Positions 53,883-62,071 of a DNA stretch of 64,000 nucleotides are shown in pieces; position 1 is the stretch's first letter, and every line of letters starts with the position of its first letter. The translations under genes and the position numbers were made by a program. This stretch comes from Helcococcus bovis (GTDB lineage: Bacteria; Bacillota; Clostridia; Tissierellales; Peptoniphilaceae). A model generated the notes under the pieces. It was not told the DNA's origin. It ran no database searches and saw nothing but the letters and a program-made list of their open reading frames with translations. Location of the stretch: the NCBI RefSeq assembly GCF_046035435.1, contig NZ_JBFNFH010000003.1, one strand, 5' to 3'.

Positions 53883-54856
53883 TTCTCATCAATTTTTATA
53901 TTGTTTAATGGATTGACATCTATTGCTCTTTTTACATTATCATCTGCCACATGGGTGTATATCTGTGTGGTAGCTATTGATGTATGTCCTAATACTTTTT
54001 GTAAAGTTCTTATATCAACTCCTTCACGATACATAAGTGTAGCAGCAGTATGTCTCAACTTGTGTGTTGAATATCTAGTTGTGTCAAAACCAGCAATTTT
54101 TAAATGTTTTTCTATCATATGTTGTATAGCTCTATTACTCATTCTAGTTTTACGATTACTTAAAAATAGGGCAGTTTCATCTTCTATATCAGGTCTAACT
54201 TTTAAATAACTATCGATTGCATATTTACATGCTTTAGTCATATAAACATGACGTTCTTTATTACCTTTACCAATAACAGAAAACTCTGTGCCTTTTATGC
54301 TATTAACATTCATACTTGATAATTCAGATAATCTTAAACCAGTTGTTAAAAATACTAAAACAATGGCAAAATCTCTTAATCTCATAAATAAATTTTTTTC
54401 TTGAGCAATTGAATTCAATAAAACTTTAGATTCATCAAGTGTTAAATACACAGGATTTCTCTTTTTCATTTTTGGTGTTTCTAATTCTAAAGTTGGATTT
54501 TCATCAAGAGTTTTTGATACTTGAGTTAGATATTTATAAAAAGTACGTAAACTTGAAATTTTTCTAGCTCTTGTTGTTGAGCTATTGTCACGTTCATTAT
54601 CCCTATATGATATATAACTATGTAAATCTATAATTGTTATACCTTTTAGATAAACCTCTCTTAATCTACTTATATCAATATCTTCAATTTTAGTGTCTTT
54701 TTCAAAATCTAACAATCTAAGCCTATAAGTCATGAATTTTAAATATAATCTAATATCATAAAAATATTCATGTACAGTGTTAGGGGATAGTCCTTTAATC
54801 GTTTTTAAATAATTAATAAAATCTGTTACGAAAACAGGTACATCATCATTATACAT
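53879..54856 (-). CDS. xerC: Tyrosine recombinase, XerC/XerD type
   Basis: 325 residues with an N-terminal SAM-like DNA-binding domain (FVTDFINYLKTIKGLSPNTV) and the catalytic domain: Arg in TTGLRLSELSS, Lys in IGKGNKERHVY, HKLRHTAATLMY, HTSIATTQ and the nucleophile Tyr in QIYTHV. Probably the host chromosome-dimer recombinase rather than a phage integrase, since it lies in a housekeeping context and has Xer length and motifs; that distinction is not absolute, because an integrated element begins 0.7 kb away. Confidence 0.88.
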   Translation of the reverse strand: MYNDDVPVFVTDFINYLKTIKGLSPNTVHEYFYDIRLYLKFMTYRLRLLDFEKDTKIEDIDISRLREVYLKGITIIDLHSYISYRDNERDNSSTTRARKISSLRTFYKYLTQVSKTLDENPTLELETPKMKKRNPVYLTLDESKVLLNSIAQEKNLFMRLRDFAIVLVFLTTGLRLSELSSMNVNSIKGTEFSVIGKGNKERHVYMTKACKYAIDSYLKVRPDIEDETALFLSNRKTRMSNRAIQHMIEKHLKIAGFDTTRYSTHKLRHTAATLMYREGVDIRTLQKVLGHTSIATTQIYTHVADDNVKRAIDVNPLNNIKIDEN

Positions 54857-54926
54857 ATATTCTCCTTGTGTATTTATATTATATCATATGTTATAATATA
54901 TAGTATATTAATAAACAGGAGAACAT

Positions 54927-55424
54927 ATGACATCAATTATAAATCAAATAATAAATTTCTTAAAAACAAATATTTCTTCAGAGTTTTCTATTGCAATTAT
55001 CTCAATGATACCAATAGTTGAATTAAGAGGAGCAATACCTTTAGGAATAGGATTAGGCATGCCATTCATGAAGTCAGTAATAATAAGTTATATAGGAAGT
55101 ACAATACCAGCATTTTTTATAATATTACTAATAGGACATGTGTTTAAATTACTTAGAAATATAAAATTTATGGATAAACTTATAAATAAGATAAATGAAA
55201 AAACGCTTAAAAATAAATACAAAATTGAAAAATATGGTTATTGGGGATTGCTATTATTTGTTGGAATTCCATTACCAGGTACAGGTGTATGGACAGGTAG
55301 TTTATTATCACATCTATTAAATATGGATAAGAAAAAATCATTTATAGCAGTTGCATTAGGAAACGCTTTAGCAGGATTAATAATTGCTATTGTTTCTGGG
55401 GCTGTTTTTAAATTATTAAGCTAA
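54927..55424 (+). CDS. Small multidrug-export family membrane protein
   Basis: 165 residues, four membrane segments, with SMIPIVELRGAIPLGIGLGMP near the N-terminus and GYWGLLLFVGIPLPGTGVWTG, the hallmark of the COG2426/PF06695 family. Transport function is presumed only. CAGGAGAAC precedes the ATG. Last gene that looks clearly chromosomal before the integrated element. Confidence 0.88.
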   Translation: MTSIINQIINFLKTNISSEFSIAIISMIPIVELRGAIPLGIGLGMPFMKSVIISYIGSTIPAFFIILLIGHVFKLLRNIKFMDKLINKINEKTLKNKYKIEKYGYWGLLLFVGIPLPGTGVWTGSLLSHLLNMDKKKSFIAVALGNALAGLIIAIVSGAVFKLLS

Positions 55425-55527
55425 TTCTAGATATAATAACTAAAAAAATTAAATTGGATTAAGACTAAAAATTTCGTAATTGCATAATATACTCAAATAA
55501 AAAGGTAAAGAAAGGAAACTTGTATTT

Positions 55528-56664
55528 ATGTTTAAAAAATTTGACAAAAATACATTTCAGCTATTAAATAATCAATGGAATGTACTTGCTCTAGTTGGTA
55601 ATGGATTTGATATTTCTGTTTTAAGAAAATTTAAGAAAGGAAAAATGGCTGGTAAAACTACAAGCTATACAGATTTTTATGATTATATAACCTATTTTAA
55701 TCTTACAAATCATAATAATATTTTATATCAAAAAATGACAGAATCTAAAGAAGAGGGGAAGGAAAATTGGAGTGATTTTGAAGATATAATAAAAAATATT
55801 TATGAGGATAAAAATATAAATCATGAAAATTTAGAAAAATCTATTGATGAATTTCAAAAGTATTTTACAATATTTCTTAATGATTTAGTAGATTCGGATA
55901 TATTATTAAAGTTAAATGAAGAAGTAATAAATAATGAATTATCTATTCAATCATTAGGAGAGTTTTTAAAGGATTTAGATTATTCTAATTTAGAAGATTT
56001 GAAATTTAAAGAAAATTTATATCATTATAATTTGTTTAATTTTGTGTTTGTGAACTTTAATTATACTTCACTATTAGATAACTATATTTATCTTGATAAA
56101 TTACAATTTGACCCTCATATATATAAAACGAGAGATACAAATTTTCATTTTAAATTTAAATTAGAGAATTCTAATACTGAAACCGATTATTCAACATATA
56201 TTATCTCAGATATAATTCATCCACATGGTCTTCAAGATGTTCCTAGATCGATATTATTTGGAATTGATTTAAAAGAATATAATAAAGGAGGTACTAGTAC
56301 GGAGAAAAGATTTGTAAAAGGATATTGGTCACAATATGAAGCTAAGTATAAATCGTTTATAGAAAAAGCTAATTTATTTATTATATTTGGAATGTCTTTA
56401 GGTCAATCTGATTCATGGTGGATGGATGCAATATATAATGAAATAAAAGAAAGAGATGCAGAACTAATTATTTATAAGTTTGAAACATACAAAAATGATG
56501 AAGAAAAACATAAACTTATAGATGAGGTAAAAAATAAATTTATAAATGTATGTATTAGACATGAACATTCATCTGATGAAGAAAAAAACAAAGTTAAAAA
56601 TAACATTCATGTAGTTATTTTTAATAAAAATGATACCTATTTTTTAGGTCTTGAAAAGAAGTAA
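55528..56664 (+). CDS. AbiH-family phage abortive-infection protein
   Basis: 378 residues. N-terminal ALVGNGFDISVLRKF, the GNGFD signature of the AbiH family, followed by TTSYTDFYDYI; further conserved elements are FVFVNFNYTSLLDNYI, IIHPHGL and a C-terminal IIFGMSLGQSDSWWMD. Such proteins stop phage growth in lactococci and other Firmicutes; the mechanism is not known to me. A stand-alone gene at the start of the integrated element, consistent with defence cargo. The ribosome site is weak (AAGGAAA, spaced by 10 bases). Confidence 0.88.
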   Translation: MFKKFDKNTFQLLNNQWNVLALVGNGFDISVLRKFKKGKMAGKTTSYTDFYDYITYFNLTNHNNILYQKMTESKEEGKENWSDFEDIIKNIYEDKNINHENLEKSIDEFQKYFTIFLNDLVDSDILLKLNEEVINNELSIQSLGEFLKDLDYSNLEDLKFKENLYHYNLFNFVFVNFNYTSLLDNYIYLDKLQFDPHIYKTRDTNFHFKFKLENSNTETDYSTYIISDIIHPHGLQDVPRSILFGIDLKEYNKGGTSTEKRFVKGYWSQYEAKYKSFIEKANLFIIFGMSLGQSDSWWMDAIYNEIKERDAELIIYKFETYKNDEEKHKLIDEVKNKFINVCIRHEHSSDEEKNKVKNNIHVVIFNKNDTYFLGLEKK

Positions 56665-56865
56665 TAAATTATTTTTATCTAGTCGTCATTATAATTTATA
56701 TTTTTATTATAATATTTATGGAATAAATTTGATAATAGGGATTAATATTGATATTTTTAATTGTTTAGATTGTATTTTAATTTTGTCACAAAATACTAAA
56801 AAAAACGATAATTAATTAACAATGGATATTTAAAATATGAAATTAACTTAATAAAAATAATTCAC

Positions 56866-56907
56866 AAAAACGTGTAAGAACTAAACTGTTCTTATGCGTT
56901 TTTTTTT
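56866..56907 (+). terminator. Strong rho-independent terminator
   Basis: Sixteen-position stem (AAAAACGTGTAAGAAC at 56866-56881 with 56888-56903, two G-T pairs), loop TAAACT, followed by T residues. It lies 200 bp after the AbiH-like gene and insulates the parA region. Confidence 0.8.
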
Positions 56908-57100
56908 GTATATTATTCATAATTTAAGGTATTTCTAAAGTATCTAAATTTTTAGATATTTCATAAATATTTTAAGCTATATAAAAAATATTTTTAGTAA
57001 AAATTTAATAAACTATTGCAATACAAAAATAATGATACTTACGTGTAACATGAGTAACCTTAATAATCTAATATAGCATTGAAATTATTAAGCTGAAAAT

Positions 57101-57180
57101 GGACGTCTGGGGGAGATCCTCGCAGTGGTAAAATCCAATGTCTTATATGCAGAAGCATTATAAGAGTTGCAGTGGTTGTA
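57101..57180 (+). ncRNA. Candidate structured RNA upstream of parA
   Basis: A local rise in GC with nested pairing: TGGA (57101-57104) with TCCA (57135-57138) encloses CTG-GGGG, AGAT, CCTC-G-CAG (57108-57126). A second hairpin follows, CTTATATGC, AGAA, GCATTATAAG (57143-57164), with one bulge. The string GCAGTGGT occurs twice (57123-57130 and 57170-57177). It resembles no riboswitch I can name. It could be a leader or antisense-type RNA controlling parA or replication, or a recombination site. Confidence 0.4.
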
Positions 57181-57184
57181 AAAC

Positions 57185-57278
57185 TAATAATTACATTAAG
57201 TGTTCTTTTATGAGAACACACAACTTTTTTTCTTACCTTTCAAATATGTGTTCTCTAGAACACTTAATGTAATTATTA
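57185..57278. repeat. 22-bp perfect inverted repeat with nested palindromes
   Basis: 57185-57206 is the exact reverse complement of 57257-57278. Each arm contains one half of a smaller palindrome GTGTTCT-N-AGAACAC, with N of 6 bases at 57200-57219 and 2 bases at 57248-57263. The right copy lies 33 bp before parA. Such sites are good candidates for a parS-like centromere or for ParA/ParB autoregulation. Confidence 0.7.
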
Positions 57279-57296
57279 AAAATAAAGGAGTAAAAA

Positions 57297-58079
57297 ATGA
57301 CAAAAGTAATTTCTATTGCTAATCAAAAAGGTGGAGTAGGTAAAACAACTACAACTATGAATTTAGCATACAGTCTAGTTCAAAAAAATAATAAGGTTTT
57401 AATCGTTGATTTAGATAGCCAATCAAATTTAACAAATGTATGTGGTATTCTTAACCCTTACAACTTAAAGAAATCATTACCTGACTTATTTATCAAAATG
57501 ATGAACGATGAGGATATTGATTTTAAAAATTCTATACTCAAATTAGAAAATAATATAGATCTACTTGGTACAAATATAAAGCTTTCAACAGTAGATTTAA
57601 TGCTGAAATCAGAAACAGGATCGGAATTCATATTAAAAAATATCCTGGATACTATAAAAGATAGTTATGATTATATTTTAATAGATACAGCACCATCTTT
57701 ATCAAGCTTGACTATAAATGCACTGGTTTCGAGCGATTACATTATAATTCCAGTAAATTTAGAATTATTTGCTCTAATGGGATTAAATGATTTTTTAAAA
57801 ACTGTAAGTAAAATAAAAAAAAGATTAAACTATAAACTTGAAATTTTGGGTGTTGTTGTAACAATGTATGATGAAAGATTAAACTTATCAAAAGCAGTAG
57901 AATTACAACTTAAAGAAATATTTAAGAATACAAAAATATTTAAAACAAAAATAAAAAAAACAGTCAAAATAGGGGAAGCAAATTATCATAACAAAGCGAT
58001 TGGAGAATATCAATCAAAATCTGAAATAAGTAAAGCATATGAACAATTAGCAAAAGAGGTAATAGATGAAATTAAATAA
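57297..58079 (+). CDS. parA: ParA partition ATPase
   Basis: 260 residues with the deviant Walker A KGGVGKTTTTMNLA, the switch VDLDSQSNLT and the Walker B-like YILIDTAPSLS; later ALMGLNDFLKTV. ParA/Soj-type ATPase that positions element DNA with ParB. AAAGGAG precedes the ATG. ParB overlaps by 14 bp. A ParA next to a replication gene means that the element can exist, at least temporarily, as a circular replicon. Confidence 0.96.
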   Translation: MTKVISIANQKGGVGKTTTTMNLAYSLVQKNNKVLIVDLDSQSNLTNVCGILNPYNLKKSLPDLFIKMMNDEDIDFKNSILKLENNIDLLGTNIKLSTVDLMLKSETGSEFILKNILDTIKDSYDYILIDTAPSLSSLTINALVSSDYIIIPVNLELFALMGLNDFLKTVSKIKKRLNYKLEILGVVVTMYDERLNLSKAVELQLKEIFKNTKIFKTKIKKTVKIGEANYHNKAIGEYQSKSEISKAYEQLAKEVIDEIK

Positions 58080-58902
58080 CAATTTAGTAAATTATTTATC
58101 AGATGAACAAATTGAAGAAGTACAAAATATCCAATTAGATGATTTAGAGTTTTTTGAAGATCAACCTTTTAATATCTATGATAAAACAGAAAAATTCAAT
58201 GAATTAATAGAGAGTATTAAAGATTATGGAATTATAAATCCTTTAATTGTAACTAATTCTGATGTTGACAACAAATACGTAATATTATCTGGTAGGCATA
58301 GATATTTAGTAGCTAAAGAATTAGGTTATGAAACAATACCTTGTATAGTTAAATTAGATTTAAGTGAAGAAGAAAAATATGCTTATGTGATTGAAACAAA
58401 TGTTACTTTAAGATCATTCTTAGAAATGAGTTTAATGGAACAAGCAAAAACACTAAAATACAAAAATGACAAATATAAAAAAATAAAATTTAATGAGGAA
58501 ACAAAAAATACAAGACAAAGATTAGCCAAGGAATACAATATATCATCTAGTAAAGTATATAGATTAATGAAATTAAATGACTTAATAGAGGAATTTCAAA
58601 TAATAGTCAATGAAAATAATATAAACATTGATTTAGCCTTATTATTAGCAAATTTAGATAAAGATAAGCAAAAATATATTCTTAAAAAATATGAATTAAA
58701 AAAAATTAAGTTTACAAAAAAAGATATTGAAAAAATCATAACAGAAGATTTATTTAATGATAAAGATTTTGAAAAAAATTTTTATAAAGATAAAAAAGAT
58801 GTTTATATAAAAATTAAATTAAGCGACTATGAGATAAAAAAATTTGAAAATAAAACAAAAAAGGAAATCGAAGAATATATACATGAATTATTAGAAAATT
58901 AA
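58066..58902 (+). CDS. parB: ParB-like partition protein
   Basis: 278 residues. N-terminal ParB domain with IESIKDYGIINPLIV, the CTP-binding GRHRYLVAKELGYETIPC, and a helix-turn-helix (RQRLAKEYNISSSKVYRLMKL). The C-terminal part is Lys-rich and dimerisation-like. It binds a centromere site, probably one of the palindromes nearby. The stop lies inside the first TTTGTTCA palindrome. Confidence 0.92.
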   Translation: MKLNNNLVNYLSDEQIEEVQNIQLDDLEFFEDQPFNIYDKTEKFNELIESIKDYGIINPLIVTNSDVDNKYVILSGRHRYLVAKELGYETIPCIVKLDLSEEEKYAYVIETNVTLRSFLEMSLMEQAKTLKYKNDKYKKIKFNEETKNTRQRLAKEYNISSSKVYRLMKLNDLIEEFQIIVNENNINIDLALLLANLDKDKQKYILKKYELKKIKFTKKDIEKIITEDLFNDKDFEKNFYKDKKDVYIKIKLSDYEIKKFENKTKKEIEEYIHELLEN

Positions 58903-58924
58903 TTTTGTTCAAAATGAACAAAAT
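58902..58924. promoter_or_regulatory. Element palindrome, copy 1 (before repA)
   Basis: TTTGTTCA-AAA-TGAACAAA with matching flanks, a perfect palindrome of 23 bp around a central A/T, placed between parB and repA. Related copies at 60931 and 62025. Candidate operator or ParB site. Confidence 0.65.
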
Positions 58925-58947
58925 ATAGAAACAAAGAAAGGTAAGAA

Positions 58948-60027
58948 ATGGAAAAATTCAAAAAATATAGCAAGATTGAATTTGCTAGAAATAATTTTAT
59001 AAAGTTCCCTAATTGGTTACAATATCTACATGTTAGTTCAAATACAAAACTTGTGTATATGTATATTTTAGATAGATATCAATTAAGCTTAAAAAATAAA
59101 TGGATTGATAAAGATGAAAATATATTTTGTTATTTTACAAGAAAAACCTTAGCAAAAAAAATAGGTATAAGTGATAGAACAGTAATTAGTTCGATTCAAG
59201 AATTAGAAGAATTAGGATTATTGATCACAATACATCAATTTAATTTACCATCAAGAATTTATCTATTAGAACCAACAGACAAATTTTTAAATGAATTAAT
59301 TGTTAAGAATGAAATGGATAATATTGATGAATTAGATAATTTTATAAATGAAACACAAGAAAATTATAACGAGTGTAATAGTGAAAAAATTTCACCACCA
59401 TATATTGATAGTGAAAAAATTTCACCACCGTATATTGATGGTGAAAAAATTTCACCACCGTATATTGATGGTGAAAAAATTTCACCTCTTAAAGTGAAAA
59501 ATTTTCACCCTAGTAAGACTAATATTAATCAGACTAATAATATATATAATTATCCTTCCTTCAATAAAGAAAAAGAAATAAAAGAAGGACAGAAAGATAT
59601 ATTTGATAAATTTAATTTAGAAGATATATCAGATGAAAAAGAAAAAAATGATATTTTACAAATAATAAAATATTTAAAAAGAATTAATAATAAAGGTATA
59701 ACCCTAAAAGGTCTGAAATATGAAAATATTGAAAAATATATAGAAAAATTAAATTTAGAAGATATTAAAAATATAAGCACTAGATTATTAAGTGCTGAAA
59801 AAATCAAAAGTATCGATAAGTATTTATTGGCCACACTTCTTGATTATTTACAATCAAAAGAATATATGAATAATACAGAAAATGAAAGAATAAAATATAA
59901 AAAACAAAACAATAATGAGAAATCTTTAGCTGTAAAAGACAACAGAATGACTAAGGAAGAGCGTTTAGCATATGTTGAAAAGAAACTTGAACAACGTATA
60001 CCAATCAGGAAAGTAATAAAAAATTAA
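58948..60027 (+). CDS. repA: RepA_N-type replication initiator with internal iterons
   Basis: 359 residues. The N-terminal RepA_N domain (residues 1-115) is clear: FIKFPNWLQYLHVSSNTKLVYMYI, DRYQLSLKNKWIDKDENIFC, and the winged-helix RKTLAKKIGISDRTVISSIQELEELGLL. The middle contains four repeats of SEKISPPYID encoded by 30-bp DNA repeats. The C-terminus (about 230-330) matches the variable RepA C-terminal domain. RepA_N plasmids carry their origin inside the rep gene, so the repeats are probably the origin iterons. AAAGAAAGG precedes the ATG. Confidence 0.88.
   Translation: MEKFKKYSKIEFARNNFIKFPNWLQYLHVSSNTKLVYMYILDRYQLSLKNKWIDKDENIFCYFTRKTLAKKIGISDRTVISSIQELEELGLLITIHQFNLPSRIYLLEPTDKFLNELIVKNEMDNIDELDNFINETQENYNECNSEKISPPYIDSEKISPPYIDGEKISPPYIDGEKISPLKVKNFHPSKTNINQTNNIYNYPSFNKEKEIKEGQKDIFDKFNLEDISDEKEKNDILQIIKYLKRINNKGITLKGLKYENIEKYIEKLNLEDIKNISTRLLSAEKIKSIDKYLLATLLDYLQSKEYMNNTENERIKYKKQNNNEKSLAVKDNRMTKEERLAYVEKKLEQRIPIRKVIKN
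59381..59508. repeat. Iteron array inside repA, probable replication origin
   Basis: Five copies of the palindrome GTGAAAAAATTTCAC (last with one change) start at 59381, 59411, 59441, 59471 and 59494. The first three are in full 30-bp units (palindrome plus CACCGTATATTGATG-like spacer), about three helical turns apart. This is the typical form of an initiator-binding origin in RepA_N replicons. Confidence 0.8.
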
Positions 60028-60040
60028 GAGAGGTTCATTT

Positions 60041-60226
60041 ATGAAAAAAAATAAATATATAAATATTTATAATAAATACAATAATCAATTATTAGAAAAA
60101 AATGTAGAACAAGTATTTAAAAATAGACACTTTATAACTATTAAATCTAAATATAATAAGACATTTGATCTGAAAGAAGTAAAAGTAAAGAAGGTAAAAT
60201 ATGAGAAACGACAATCAAAATGCTAA
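60041..60226 (+). CDS. Small basic hypothetical protein
   Basis: 61 residues, very rich in Lys, Asn and Tyr, ending in a lysine-rich tail (KEVKVKKVKYEKRQSKC). AGAGAGG precedes the ATG at a good distance, and its end overlaps the next gene by 26 bp. No family recognised; moderate chance of being real, in a tightly packed operon. Confidence 0.55.
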   Translation: MKKNKYINIYNKYNNQLLEKNVEQVFKNRHFITIKSKYNKTFDLKEVKVKKVKYEKRQSKC

Positions 60227-60902
60227 AGAAGTAATATCAATAACATGGAAAGGGGCATTGAAAGCTTTTAGTATTATTAAAATACTTAAAAATTTTCCTT
60301 CAAATAGAAGGCAAAAAAAATATTGGAAAAATAAAGCAAAAGAAAATGAGTTTATGAAAAAAAGAGGTACTATTAGTTGGAAAGAATTTACAAAAAAATT
60401 AAGTAATTATCAAGAACTTACATATACAAATGACTATGATCATAAACTGATGAACAAATTAGCAAAAAAATTTAATATGAAAATAACAACTAAATATGAT
60501 AAAGTTGAAGAAAAAGTTACAGTATTAATCGCAGGTGGAAGTCCAGAAAAAATTGATCACTTTACAAAAATATATCAAAAAGAATTTGAAAGAATTCAAA
60601 AGCAAAAAGATAAAGCTAGAGATTTCAAAGAATTTAGAAAAAACCAAAAAGCCGAAAGAGAAAAAGAGAAAGAAAAAGAAAGGACTGGAAACAGGGGAGA
60701 ATACAAGAAAAAGGAAAAAGAAAAATCAAAATATCAAAGATCAAACAAAGGAGATGATTTTGAAAAAGATAAAGATATTGATAATGATGGAGTTGTAGAT
60801 AGAGCTGATATTGATCCTAATAGACATGAAGTTTCAGATATGAAAGATTTGAGTATAAAAAATAAAGTAAATGTAAAAGAATTATCTGAAATTGAAAGAT
60901 AA
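60201..60902 (+). CDS. PcfB/DUF3801-like conjugation protein
   Basis: 233 residues. Residues 7-160 resemble PcfB/DUF3801: AKEVISITWKGALKAFSIIKI, KKRGTISWKEFTKKLSNYQE, KLMNKLAKKFNMKITTKYDK, VTVLIAGGSPEKIDHFTKIY. A highly charged coiled-coil tail (KEKEKEKERTGNRGEYKKKE) and an acidic end with a DIDNDGVVDRADIDPNRHE segment follow. PcfB-like proteins help conjugative transfer next to the coupling protein. Its place after repA matches ICE/plasmid order. Similarity is by recollection of the family pattern. Confidence 0.65.
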   Translation: MRNDNQNAKEVISITWKGALKAFSIIKILKNFPSNRRQKKYWKNKAKENEFMKKRGTISWKEFTKKLSNYQELTYTNDYDHKLMNKLAKKFNMKITTKYDKVEEKVTVLIAGGSPEKIDHFTKIYQKEFERIQKQKDKARDFKEFRKNQKAEREKEKEKERTGNRGEYKKKEKEKSKYQRSNKGDDFEKDKDIDNDGVVDRADIDPNRHEVSDMKDLSIKNKVNVKELSEIER

Positions 60903-60930
60903 TTATGTTAAAATATTATTATATAATAAA

Positions 60931-60949
60931 TTTGTTCAAAATGAACAAA
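60931..60949. promoter_or_regulatory. Element palindrome, copy 2 (before the J-domain gene)
   Basis: TTTGTTCA-AAA-TGAACAAA in the gap between the PcfB-like gene and ATG 60967. Same sequence as copy 1. Confidence 0.65.
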
Positions 60950-60966
60950 ATAAGAGGGTAATATTT

Positions 60967-62049
60967 ATGATAAGTCTTATAATCACATTGGGTATAATTT
61001 TTATAATTTTATTTAGTGCTTTTATTACATTTTTTGAAATAACTATGTTTATCACATATAATCAAAATTTTATAGCACAATACATTCAAGCACCAACGAT
61101 AATTCAAATGGGTGTATATTTAATTTTAATTGTTCTTTATTTACTTATATTATTTTTAATAAAAAGAAAATGTAAAATATTATATTTAATATACACAAGT
61201 TTTATAGTATTTGGATTAACATCTTATTTAGTATATGATTCATACAAACCTAAGGATAGATTAAACTGGATAGTATTTATTCTTGCAGTAATCATATCTG
61301 GTATAATACTATATTTAATTAGATCTAAAGTAATTGTGGGATTAGCTGAAAGAATTTTTGATGATATTTTTGATAAAGATGAGGATTTATGGTTTTTTGG
61401 ATTATCTGAAATATACGAATTAAACTTATATAATAAATTCATAAATAAAAAATCATCTCAAGAAAATACTTATGAAAAAACTAATCTTCCAAATATAATG
61501 GAATATATGCATGAGTGGAATAACATTGAAGATATACCTAAAATAGTAATTATAGAATCAGGTACAAATACACATTACAAATTAAGTAAATTAGAAAATA
61601 AATTTGGAAAGGAAAATCTAATTGAAGCAATAAGAAAAATAAATAAATCAAGTTTCTTAAAAGGCTATAAAACAAATTTTATAATTACGTTTGAATGGTT
61701 TTTAGAAGAAGATAATTTTGTAAAAGTGTTGTCTGGTAGATACACAGATAGAAAAAAGACATATAAAAAAGCAAATAACTCAAATTCATCAAAAGATACT
61801 GAACAATCAAAAAATAATTCATTTGAAGAAAAATATATAAACTGTTGCGAAATATTAGGAGTAGATGTTGATTGTGAAGAAACAGAGTTAAAAAGAAAGT
61901 ATATGCAATTATCAAAAGTATATCACCCGGATCAAAATAAAAATAAAAATTCACAAAAAAAATTTATTGAAATTACAGAAGCATATGAATTTATAAAAGA
62001 CAATCAAGAAAGATATATTAGAGATTTTGTTCAAAATGAACAGAAGTAA
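60967..62049 (+). CDS. Membrane protein with C-terminal J-domain
   Basis: 360 residues. Four membrane segments in the first 150 residues (ISLIITLGIIFIILFSAFIT, YLILIVLYLLILFLI, ILYLIYTSFIVFGL, IVFILAVIISGIILYLI), a cytoplasmic middle domain without match, and a DnaJ domain at about 292-355 with CEILGVDVDCEETELKRKY, the HPD motif in VYHPDQNKNKN (nucleotides 61924-61932) and KFIEITEAYEFI. ATG 60967 is chosen since the longer frame would translate the palindrome upstream. It probably recruits DnaK to the membrane, an unusual activity for a transfer element. Confidence 0.8.
   Translation: MISLIITLGIIFIILFSAFITFFEITMFITYNQNFIAQYIQAPTIIQMGVYLILIVLYLLILFLIKRKCKILYLIYTSFIVFGLTSYLVYDSYKPKDRLNWIVFILAVIISGIILYLIRSKVIVGLAERIFDDIFDKDEDLWFFGLSEIYELNLYNKFINKKSSQENTYEKTNLPNIMEYMHEWNNIEDIPKIVIIESGTNTHYKLSKLENKFGKENLIEAIRKINKSSFLKGYKTNFIITFEWFLEEDNFVKVLSGRYTDRKKTYKKANNSNSSKDTEQSKNNSFEEKYINCCEILGVDVDCEETELKRKYMQLSKVYHPDQNKNKNSQKKFIEITEAYEFIKDNQERYIRDFVQNEQK
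62025..62045. promoter_or_regulatory. Element palindrome, copy 3 (before the 62072 gene)
   Basis: TTTTGTTCA-AAA-TGAACAGAA, one mismatch at the right end. It overlaps the last codons of the J-domain gene and precedes the next start. Confidence 0.6.
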
Positions 62050-62071
62050 AAAAATCAAAAGGAGAAACCAA

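Larger units (their letters stand above)
56665..57296. other. 632-bp non-coding stretch ahead of parA
   Basis: The first 200 bp are very AT-rich without recognisable signal. Then come a strong terminator (56866-56908), a stretch with higher GC and RNA-like pairing (57101-57180), and a 22-bp inverted repeat containing smaller palindromes (57185-57278) that ends next to the parA ribosome site. No protein gene is supported. Confidence 0.75.

Noticed and set aside
53879..54856. Integrase of the neighbouring element or of the prophage
   Set aside because: Length, N-terminal domain and housekeeping neighbours fit a Xer recombinase; no attachment-like repeats were found beside it.
57101..57180. tRNA or tmRNA-like gene
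   Set aside because: No cloverleaf, no T-loop sequence and no anticodon arm can be drawn.
60535..60798. 87-codon forward frame inside the PcfB-like gene
   Set aside because: Lys/Glu-rich shadow of the charged tail in a shifted frame.
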